Assembly: GCF_006094395.1 (NCBI RefSeq)
Contig: NZ_CP035291.1
Location: 2,294,001 to 2,358,000, forward strand
Direction: 5' to 3'
Origin: Staphylococcus haemolyticus
GTDB taxonomy: Bacteria > Bacillota > Bacilli > Staphylococcales > Staphylococcaceae
Length of the DNA stretch: 64,000 bases
Shown here: positions 53,231 to 64,000 of the stretch, one piece after another
Layout of the letters: each line of letters opens with the position of its first letter
Position numbering within the stretch: position 1 is the stretch's first letter
Translations under genes and position numbers: made by a program
The notes under the pieces: generated by a model
Databases searched by the model: none
Told to the model about the DNA's origin: nothing
Seen by the model: only the letters and a program-made list of their open reading frames with translations

Positions 53231-54001
53231 TTATTTTAATTTAAATAAACGTTCAGCATTTTCCGTAGTTTGACGACATACATCTTCATATGACATACCA
53301 CGTAATTCTGCAATTTGTTCAGCAACTAAAGTCACACGTTCTGGTTCATTACGTTTACCTCTATATGGATGAGGTGAAAGATAAGGCGCATCTGTTTCAA
53401 CTAACAATCTATCCATAGGCACATGTTTTGCGACTTCTTTAGGTTGCTTAGCATTCTTAAATGTAACTGGACCCCCTAAAGAAATATGGAAGTTCAGTTT
53501 ATTAATAACTACATCTGCAATTTCAGGAGAACCACTGAAGCTATGCATAATTCCGCCTACTTCTTCAGCATGTTCTTCCATTAAGATATCTACACAATCT
53601 TGCGTAGCTTCGCGATTATGAATAATGATAGGCAAGTTCACTCTTTTAGCGAGAGCAATTTGCTTTCTAAATACGTCTTTTTGAACATCAGCTGGAGATT
53701 TATCCCAATGATAATCTAAGCCCATCTCTCCAATACCAATAACTTTAGGATGTTGTGATAATTCTTCAATCCATTGTAAACGTTCATCTGTAAAATCAAT
53801 CGCACCAACAGGATGCCAACCGATAATTCCATATATAAAATCATATTGTTCAATCAGTTCCATAGCACGTTCAATTGTCGGTGTATCAAAACCAACGACA
53901 AACATGCGATCAACGCCTGCTTCTCTCGCACGAGAAATGACTTCAGTTAAATCTTCCGCATATTGTTCATCATTTAAATGGACATGTGTATCGATTAACA
54001 T
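53231..54001 (-). CDS. TatD family deoxyribonuclease
   Basis: 256-residue metal-dependent hydrolase of the TatD/YabD family (TIM barrel). Metal ligands: THVHLND (H6, H8), GEMGLDYHW with Glu near residue 92, HNREA near 128, MHSFSG near 153 and ETDAPYL near 203. These proteins act as 3'-5' exonucleases; exact role is not established. metG-tatD order is conserved. Confidence 0.95.
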   Translation of the reverse strand: MLIDTHVHLNDEQYAEDLTEVISRAREAGVDRMFVVGFDTPTIERAMELIEQYDFIYGIIGWHPVGAIDFTDERLQWIEELSQHPKVIGIGEMGLDYHWDKSPADVQKDVFRKQIALAKRVNLPIIIHNREATQDCVDILMEEHAEEVGGIMHSFSGSPEIADVVINKLNFHISLGGPVTFKNAKQPKEVAKHVPMDRLLVETDAPYLSPHPYRGKRNEPERVTLVAEQIAELRGMSYEDVCRQTTENAERLFKLK

Positions 54002-54030
54002 TTTATCTCTCCTAATTTTACAATTTATTA

Positions 54031-56022
<1,992 letters not shown>

Positions 56023-56261
56023 TCATCGTTTACAAAATAATAATATATACGTGTTATTCTGTTCATTATGGATTTTGATACTTAAACGCATCACGATATC
56101 CTTTTATATTAAGTTATTTTTTATTATAACTCATATCAATTTTCTAATGTCGTATCCTATTAACATTACCATAAATTTATTAATTTATGGGGGATTTCAT
56201 AAGATTTTCATTGCCCATTTTCCCAGAAAAATATTTAATTAATCAACGTTTCATTGCCACA

Positions 56262-57104
56262 TCATTGATTGACATCATGATATATGTCATAAACTTCTCC
56301 AGTCTTCATATGACGATCTTCTGCAACTAACTTAATCGCCTTTTTAGGTTTAATATTTTGTTCTGATATATAGTGTTCGACATGTTCTGAAATGGTAAGT
56401 GATTGAAACCATTGTTCAGTTTCAAGAGGCTTAGCGCCCTCAATCAAGATTACAAATTCACCTTTTTGCATAATTTCATCGTTTTGAAATGCATTTATTA
56501 AGTGCCCAACTTCTTGCATCACAATTTGTTCAAACTTTTTAGTTAATTCACGACCGACTGCAACACGTCTAGTATCATCAACTTTGGAAATAGCTTTTAA
56601 CGTTTCAACAACACGGAATGGTGACTCATAAATAATTAATGTGCTATCTTGAAACATTCGTTCCTGTAATACTGCTACTTTATCTTTTTCTTTTCTAGGT
56701 AAAAAGCCTAAAAATGTATACGTATAGGATGGTAGGCCACTTGCCATTAGTGCAGTTAAACCTGCATTAGGACCAGGCACGGTTTCTACATGAATGTCAT
56801 AACTGTGGGCTGCAACGACCAACTCATAACCCGGATCGCTTATTAAAGGTAAACCTGCATCTGACACTAAAGCGATATTGTAACCTTCATTTAACAAGTC
56901 AATTAAATACTCAGTTTGCTGTGACTTATTATGTTCATGATATGATTTGAGAGGGGTTTGAATATCATAATGATTGCAAAGCTTTTTGGTCACTCGTGTA
57001 TCTTCACAAGCTATGAAATCAGCATCTTTTAAAGTTTCAATTGCACGAAATGTAATATCACCTAGATTTCCTATAGGCGTTCCCACTAAATATAATGTCG
57101 CCAT
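56262..57104 (-). CDS. rsmI: 16S rRNA 2'-O-methyltransferase RsmI
   Basis: Methylates C1402 of 16S rRNA at the 2'-O. 280 residues, tetrapyrrole-methylase fold: GTPIGNLGDITFRA at the N-terminus, SDAGLPLISDPGYE (~80-93) and VPGPNAGLTALMASG (~108-122). It starts 2 bp before the GIY-YIG gene stop and is the last gene of trmN6-like/GIY-YIG/rsmI. Confidence 0.96.
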   Translation of the reverse strand: MATLYLVGTPIGNLGDITFRAIETLKDADFIACEDTRVTKKLCNHYDIQTPLKSYHEHNKSQQTEYLIDLLNEGYNIALVSDAGLPLISDPGYELVVAAHSYDIHVETVPGPNAGLTALMASGLPSYTYTFLGFLPRKEKDKVAVLQERMFQDSTLIIYESPFRVVETLKAISKVDDTRRVAVGRELTKKFEQIVMQEVGHLINAFQNDEIMQKGEFVILIEGAKPLETEQWFQSLTISEHVEHYISEQNIKPKKAIKLVAEDRHMKTGEVYDIYHDVNQ

Positions 57105-57106
57105 AT

Positions 57107-57355
57107 TTAACGCTCCTCAATCATTTTTAATTTTTGTTGTCTGCTAAATGTTTTAATTTCATACTCTCTTCGCATTGCTTCTGATTTTGAACTAAACATT
57201 TCTTGATAAACTAACACTACCGGACGTCTTGTTTTAGTATATTTAGCCCCTTTTCCTGCATTATGCGTCGCAATACGTGCCTCTACATTGGTAGTATAAC
57301 CCGTATATAATGAGTTATCTTTGCATTTAACTATATAAACATAATGTTTAGCCAT
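57107..57355 (-). CDS. GIY-YIG domain protein (YazA/UPF0213)
   Basis: 82 residues forming one GIY-YIG nuclease-like domain ([20 protein letters not shown], with conserved Arg in [10 protein letters not shown]). No partner domain is present, so the role as a nuclease is unproven. It overlaps the end of the methyltransferase gene by 8 bp and precedes rsmI, the usual order. Confidence 0.9.
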   Translation of the reverse strand: MAKHYVYIVKCKDNSLYTGYTTNVEARIATHNAGKGAKYTKTRRPVVLVYQEMFSSKSEAMRREYEIKTFSRQQKLKMIEER

Positions 57356-58073
57356 AATACACCTCTTTCATTTCATCAGTGTAGTCACCCTGATTGTTAT
57401 AGATGTAAAATGGTGATGCAATGGTTAATCCCTGGTTACCGTTTTTGCGTCCCTCTACTACAATCGTAACAGCCGATTTATCAATTTTACTATAAATAAA
57501 AACCACACGTTTCGGTTCAATACTGGCTTTGCGCATCTCAGTTAAGACATCCATTAACCTTTCAGCTCGATGAACCATCATAAGCCGACCACCTTGCTTT
57601 AATAGATGACGTGCTGCCAACATACAATCCTCTAATGTACACATAATCTCATGTCTCGCAATCTTATGCGCCTCTTTTTGATGTTGATGACGTTGATTGC
57701 TTTTAAAATAAGGAGGATTACACGTGACTAACGTATATTGAGATGGTTTAAAGTTTTGGTACACATCTTTTAAATCCATGTGATGTATTAATAATCGATT
57801 CGTTAAATCGTTATATTCGAAGCTACGACGAGCCATATCAGCCAATTGTTCTTGTATCTCGATACTCTCAATTGTTTGCGATCCTTTAGCTGATAACAAG
57901 AGTGCAATAACACCATTTCCCGCGCAAAGGTCTAATATTTTGTCATTCTTCCTCACTTCGGTAAAATGCCCTAACAATAAAGCATCTGTTGAAAATGAAA
58001 AGACATCGTCATTTTGTATAATTTTCAAATTTTCTTTAAATAAGTCATCAATACGCTCATTAGCTTTTAACAT
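57348..58073 (-). CDS. tRNA1(Val) A37 N6-methyltransferase-like protein
   Basis: 241-residue SAM methyltransferase: [14 protein letters not shown] near residue 47 and the N6-adenine catalytic motif NPPY near 122. The closest known activity is TrmN6/YfiC-type methylation of A37 in tRNA-Val; B. subtilis YabB is the positional homologue. Substrate in staphylococci is inferred. Confidence 0.88.
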   Translation of the reverse strand: MLKANERIDDLFKENLKIIQNDDVFSFSTDALLLGHFTEVRKNDKILDLCAGNGVIALLLSAKGSQTIESIEIQEQLADMARRSFEYNDLTNRLLIHHMDLKDVYQNFKPSQYTLVTCNPPYFKSNQRHQHQKEAHKIARHEIMCTLEDCMLAARHLLKQGGRLMMVHRAERLMDVLTEMRKASIEPKRVVFIYSKIDKSAVTIVVEGRKNGNQGLTIASPFYIYNNQGDYTDEMKEVYYG

Positions 58074-58230
58074 AATCTTTTTTCTCCTAAAAAAGAGATG
58101 TCTTTACAACACATCGTTATATTTCAAAGTGTTGAAATCCATCCCTAATCATTAGCGTACGCTTTAATCAATTTCACTTTACATTTGCGACGTACTGTCA
58201 ATCCACTGGCAATATCAACTGACCAATGGT

Positions 58231-58629
58231 CTAACTATTTAATACATTCATACATAGTAAACAATCCTCACCATATCGGTGTTTACCAAATAATTCTCCA
58301 TTACAAATATGGAATCCTTCGCTATATAATACTGCTAAGTTATCCTTACTTGGCAATGGTTTCTTAACATGTTTAATTGAACTTTTATTATCTCTTTCCT
58401 TACTCATTGGCTTGTTGTCTTTTTCAATACGATTTGTAACTTTGATAGCTTCAACGTCTTGTTCACTCTTAGCCATCAATGATTTTAAATTATCATTTTC
58501 AACTTGTAAGGCAACATTTTCTTCAATAAGTTGGATAGATAATGCTTTCAGTTCACTCATTTCCTGATTTAATTGATTAACATTACTTTCAAGTTTTACA
58601 ATTTTTTCAAATAAGTCATTGCGATTCAA
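58231..58629 (-). CDS. yabA: Replication initiation control protein YabA
   Basis: 132 residues: an N-terminal coiled coil (~5-55) that tetramerises and a C-terminal zinc site (HICNGELFG...DCLLC near 108-128). YabA binds DnaA and DnaN and restrains initiation. The middle (~60-100) is basic and low-complexity. It lies 15 bp after ricT in the holB-ricT-yabA order. Confidence 0.95.
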   Translation of the reverse strand: MNRNDLFEKIVKLESNVNQLNQEMSELKALSIQLIEENVALQVENDNLKSLMAKSEQDVEAIKVTNRIEKDNKPMSKERDNKSSIKHVKKPLPSKDNLAVLYSEGFHICNGELFGKHRYGEDCLLCMNVLNS

Positions 58630-58644
58630 AAGTAACGTGCCTCC

Positions 58645-59448
58645 TTAATTAAAAGCTTCTAATTCTTCCATTTTATATTCTAACGGCTGTTCTAAACCAT
58701 CGATTTTAACTTGCATTGAAATATCTAGAATATTTAACCCAATGACTTGTCCTTTGCCTTCAGGTGTCACAATTTTATCCCCTAAATCAGGTAACTGTGC
58801 TCTTGCCTCTTCATAAAAATCATTTTCATATTTTAAACAACACATCAATCGACCACAAGCACCAGAAATTTTAGTAGGATTTAAAGACAGATTTTGATCT
58901 TTAGCCATTTTAATTGAAACCGGTTCAAAATCCCCTAAAAATGTGGCACAACATAGTGAACGACCACATGGACCAATACCACCTAGTAATTTGGCTTCAT
59001 CTCGAACACCGATTTGTCTTAATTCGATACGTGTCTTTAAATTTTGTGCTAAATGTTTTACGAGTTTACGAAAATCAATACGATCATCTGCTGTAAAATT
59101 AAAAATCACTTTTGATTTATCTAATGTATATTCACAATTAACTAATCGCATATCCAGTTGCTGTTCTTTAACTAAGTCTTTACATAATTGTAATGCATTA
59201 GTGGCATCTTTATCATTTTGATAATACTTTTCGATATCTTGCTCTGTAGCAACGCGTATAATTTCTTTTAAAGGTAACGTAACATCACCATCTTCAACAT
59301 CTTTAGGTGGAAACTTTACACTTCCAATTTCAATGCCTCGTTTAGATTCGACAACAACCCAATCATCTACATTTACGTCTAAATCATTAGGCGCATAATA
59401 TTCCAATTTCCCTGCTTTCTGAAATTGTACACCTACGATATTTGGCAT
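58645..59448 (-). CDS. ricT: RicT (YaaT, PSP1 domain)
   Basis: 267 residues with a PSP1 domain and a cysteine cluster (GPCGRSLCCATF near 148-158 and GACGRLMCCLKYE near 184-197) that in B. subtilis binds Fe-S clusters within the Ric complex (RicA/F/T), which promotes mRNA maturation by RNase Y. RicA and RicF are not in this window. It begins 1 bp after the holB stop. Confidence 0.93.
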   Translation of the reverse strand: MPNIVGVQFQKAGKLEYYAPNDLDVNVDDWVVVESKRGIEIGSVKFPPKDVEDGDVTLPLKEIIRVATEQDIEKYYQNDKDATNALQLCKDLVKEQQLDMRLVNCEYTLDKSKVIFNFTADDRIDFRKLVKHLAQNLKTRIELRQIGVRDEAKLLGGIGPCGRSLCCATFLGDFEPVSIKMAKDQNLSLNPTKISGACGRLMCCLKYENDFYEEARAQLPDLGDKIVTPEGKGQVIGLNILDISMQVKIDGLEQPLEYKMEELEAFN

Positions 59449-59449
59449 T

Positions 59450-60376
59450 CTAACTCACACCTTTGATTACTATTTGTTCAAATACAAGCGTCGGATTAAC
59501 ATTTTGCATTAATTTTTTGTGCGCTTCTGTAATTTGGTCGTACATTGTCATAACTTTGTTTAGCGATAACTGATTCGCATATTTTTCTATATTACCTTTT
59601 AAATCTGTGTATGTAAAATCTCGTTCAATTCCTATTTTGGCATGCATAATATCCTCAAAAAACGCGTTAACGGCTGCTAGCGTTAGTAATTGTAACTTAC
59701 GATTTTTCGCATTTTTTAATAAATCTATTATTCCAATTAAAGCCATAGGTTTATTCGTTAATAATAAGTCACACCAATGTAAAATCACTTTCCTAAGTGT
59801 AACTAAATCATGTTCTTCATTTAAATCTATTGCAGTTTCTAGTTGCGTAGTATAGGTGCTTAGCATTTCAGCTACAGCTCTATTAATATCTTCATCAACT
59901 AATCTATCTATAAAGTCTTGTTTATCACTTGGTTTAAAATAAACATGCTGACAACGTGAATGAATTGTATCTAAGATTTGTTCTGGCTTCGTTGATAGCA
60001 AAATGGCTATCGTATTCTCAGGTGGTTCTTCTAAAAACTTTAATATACTATTTTCCCCTTGAACAGTAAGCTTTTCAAAATCTTCTATGATATAAACTTT
60101 ATGCGTTCCTTCAATAGGAAGTTGATTCATACGATGTACCAACTGCTCAATTTGCTCTTTCTTAATTGAATTTTCTTCAGAAGATACATACATGAAGTCT
60201 GGTTGGTTGAAGGTTCCAACTTTCATTTCACATTGCTGATTCCCATTACATAGAATAAGTTTTGCAAATTCCATGGCTACATGCTTCATTGATTGTGCAT
60301 CATCACCTTCAAAAAGGTAGGCATGCGATAGTTTATTTGAATGATACGCATTCGCTAATTTTTGTTGTTCATCCAT
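59450..60376 (-). CDS. holB: DNA polymerase III delta' subunit
   Basis: Clamp-loader subunit. 308 residues: the AAA+-like N-terminal domain (residues ~1-160) has SHAYLFEGDDAQSMK instead of a full Walker A, as expected for non-ATPase delta', and SRC-type SRCQHVYF near 145; C-terminal collar domain follows. Upstream lies the nested inverted repeat at 60413-60590. Confidence 0.94.
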   Translation of the reverse strand: MDEQQKLANAYHSNKLSHAYLFEGDDAQSMKHVAMEFAKLILCNGNQQCEMKVGTFNQPDFMYVSSEENSIKKEQIEQLVHRMNQLPIEGTHKVYIIEDFEKLTVQGENSILKFLEEPPENTIAILLSTKPEQILDTIHSRCQHVYFKPSDKQDFIDRLVDEDINRAVAEMLSTYTTQLETAIDLNEEHDLVTLRKVILHWCDLLLTNKPMALIGIIDLLKNAKNRKLQLLTLAAVNAFFEDIMHAKIGIERDFTYTDLKGNIEKYANQLSLNKVMTMYDQITEAHKKLMQNVNPTLVFEQIVIKGVS

Positions 60377-60412
60377 GCTTGCTTACTCCTTATTCAACTT
60401 TATAATATAAAA

Positions 60413-60590
60413 GAGGTTAGGACCAAAGCATTTAGAATTTATGCAAACTTACCGATTAGCAAAATTATATTTCAAATTTTGTCGAATCGAGCTTCTCTAC
60501 AACTTAAAATGTTGCAAATAAGTTTGCTAAATCTGCCTTCAAACACCGTCTATCAGTGTTCCAGAGCATAAGCCATAATGTCCCAACCTC
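60413..60590 (-). repeat. 178-bp nested inverted repeat (intergenic element)
   Basis: Outer arms GAGGTTAGGAC (60413-60423) and GTCCCAACCTC (60580-60590) pair over 11 bp with one G-U. Inner arms GCAAACTTA (60443-60451) and TAAGTTTGC (60519-60527) pair over 9 bp. On the minus strand the outer arm is followed by TTTTATATT, so it may also end darA transcription. It has no ORF and looks like a small staphylococcal intergenic repeat. Confidence 0.7.
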
Positions 60591-60646
60591 GAATATTGTT
60601 TATTCATCTAAGGTGTCTTAATTTCATTATTCATTAGTTTTAAATG

Positions 60647-61003
<357 letters not shown>

Positions 61004-61009
61004 TCATAA

Positions 61010-62972
<1,963 letters not shown>

Positions 62973-62986
62973 ACTTTCTTAATTGT

Positions 62987-63517
62987 TTAGCGCACTTGCG
63001 ATAAATCATCACCATTGCGTTGCTCAATCCACTTTGTTTTCAATAGTCCCATGACATAACAATCTTTATACTTTCCTTGAGTATAAAAATGTTCTTTTAA
63101 TTCACCTTCTATAATGAAACCTGCTTTTTTATATATGTGCACTGCTTTTTCATTATTCACATCCACATATAAATAAACTTTATTCAGGTTCAAGACTAAA
63201 AAGGCATAATCAATTGCCATTTTAAATGCTTTTTTAGCATAGCCTTTATTTCCAAATTGTGAATCTATAATAATTTGAATTTCACAATTTCTATGTACAA
63301 AGTTAATTTCCACTAGTTCTACAACACCGATAGACGTGTGATCGTCTTCAATAATGAATCTTCTCTCTGATTCATCTAAAATATGCTTTTGATATAACGT
63401 TTTTAACTCACTTAATGATTCATACGGTTCTTCAAACCAGTAAGACATAATCGTGTATTCGTTATTGAGATGATGTACAAATTGTAAATCTGTTTCTTCT
63501 AACGCTCTAATTTTCAT
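62987..63517 (-). CDS. speG: SpeG-like spermidine/spermine N-acetyltransferase (GNAT)
   Basis: 176-residue GNAT. It carries SpeG hallmarks: SYWFEEPYESL (~26-36), DESERRFIIED (~48-58), VELVEINFVHRNCEIQIII (~66-84), acetyl-CoA loop (NKGYAKKAF) and NEKAVHIYKKAGF near 126. SpeG acetylates spermidine and spermine and detoxifies them; in S. aureus USA300 it is carried on ACME and gives polyamine resistance. The ATG at 63517 follows AAAGGAG by 8 nt; a GTG three codons earlier is inside that site. It leads into the decarboxylase, so a small polyamine-related unit is likely. Confidence 0.85.
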   Translation of the reverse strand: MKIRALEETDLQFVHHLNNEYTIMSYWFEEPYESLSELKTLYQKHILDESERRFIIEDDHTSIGVVELVEINFVHRNCEIQIIIDSQFGNKGYAKKAFKMAIDYAFLVLNLNKVYLYVDVNNEKAVHIYKKAGFIIEGELKEHFYTQGKYKDCYVMGLLKTKWIEQRNGDDLSQVR

Positions 63518-63659
63518 TCTTAGCACTCCTTTAATTACAGTGTAGACAAGCGATTTAACTAAGTAAAGTAACTCAATACTTTAGTTTTAAACACTTACTC
63601 TTCGTAAAGCTACTACATTTTGATTTATTGATTTCATTAAACCTTCGGTTTTGTTTTTG

Positions 63660-63688
63660 TGCATAAAAAAAGAGACCTTTCGGTCTCG
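63660..63688 (-). terminator. Terminator of the third rRNA operon
   Basis: GAGACC-GAAA-GGTCTC followed by T7 on the minus strand, then an AAACC/GGTTT hairpin. The ~100 bp here resemble the terminator part of the 274-bp repeat (about 14090-14189) but there is no truncated 5S. Confidence 0.85.
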
Positions 63689-63716
63689 ATATCGGCTCAT
63701 CGCATTCATACGATTT

Positions 63717-63831
63717 GCCTGGCAACGTCCTACTCTAGCGGAACGTAAATCCAACTACCATCGGCGCTAAGGAGCTTAACTTCTGTGTTCGGCATGGGAA
63801 CAGGTGTGACCTCCTTGCCATTGTCACCAGA
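63717..63831 (-). rRNA. rrf: 5S rRNA (third rRNA operon)
   Basis: Complete 115-nt copy with the same ends as the other three. Confidence 0.97.
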
Positions 63832-63903
63832 CAAGAGAATGATTATACATTCAAAACTAGATAGTAAGTAAATGATTTTGCTTCGCAAAACATTGAAATA
63901 AAT

Positions 63904-64000
63904 TGATTAAGTCTTCGATCGATTAGTATTCGTCAGCTCCACGTGTCACCACGCTTCCACCTCGAACCTATTAACCTCATCATCTTTGAGGGATCTTATA
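63904..64000 (-). rRNA. rrl: 23S rRNA, 3' end (third operon, partial)
   Basis: The 3' end of 23S, matching the copies at 14932 and 20168 with the same 187-bp distance to 5S; the rest runs off the right edge. Confidence 0.95.

Overview
This window is core chromosome from a low-GC firmicute, almost certainly a Staphylococcus and more likely a coagulase-negative species than S. aureus. The basis is gene order (radA-yacL-gltX; ctsR-mcsA-mcsB-clpC; pdxST/pdxR; hslO-cysK-folP-folB-folK-lysS; ftsH-hpt-tilS; mfd-pth-rplY-prs-glmU-spoVG; holB to metG), AT-rich codon use and recalled similarity to S. aureus proteins. No database search was possible, so the species is not fixed. Nearly every gene lies on the minus strand; only nupC and pdxR lie on the plus strand. 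I see no prophage, transposase, CRISPR array or cassette, and no convincing new multi-gene system.

Layout in window coordinates. 0-9.2 kb: gltX, yacL, radA, then the ctsR-mcsA-mcsB-clpC heat-shock operon with CtsR boxes over its promoter. 9.3-14 kb: nupC, pdxT/pdxS with the divergent regulator pdxR, and a small DoxX-family membrane protein. 14.0-26.1 kb: an rRNA and tRNA region transcribed leftward. In transcription order it holds two strong promoters, a leading 5S gene, eight tRNAs (Val, Thr, Lys, Gly, Leu, Arg, Pro, Ala), 16S, 23S, 5S, a weak terminator, a new promoter, 16S, tRNA-Ile, 23S, 5S, and then a 274-bp tandem repeat carrying truncated 5S ends and extra terminators. 26.4-44.9 kb: lysS, folate genes, cysK, hslO, ftsH, hpt, tilS, divIC and ribosome rescue/S1 genes, yabN, yabM, mfd, pth. 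45-60.4 kb: rplY, prs, glmU, spoVG, yabJ, purR, ispE, veg, rsmA, rnmV, tatD, metG, rsmI, a GIY-YIG protein, trmN6-like, yabA, ricT, holB. 60.6-63.5 kb: darA, tmk, an Orn/Lys/Arg-type decarboxylase and a SpeG-like polyamine acetyltransferase. 63.6-64 kb: the end of a third rRNA operon (5S and the 3' end of 23S).

The genes mainly serve translation (aminoacyl-tRNA synthetases, rRNA and tRNA modification, rRNA/tRNA genes), protein quality control (ClpC/McsAB, FtsH, Hsp33), DNA repair and replication (Mfd, RadA, HolB, YabA, Tmk), and cofactor and nucleotide supply (PLP, folate, PRPP, UDP-GlcNAc). The points most worth a second look are the 274-bp repeat downstream of the rRNA operon, the leading 5S gene, the spacer and 23S differences between the two adjacent rRNA operons, the chromosomal speG beside a decarboxylase, an orphan ispE, a long nested inverted repeat at 60.4-60.6 kb, and a parS-like site upstream of gltX.
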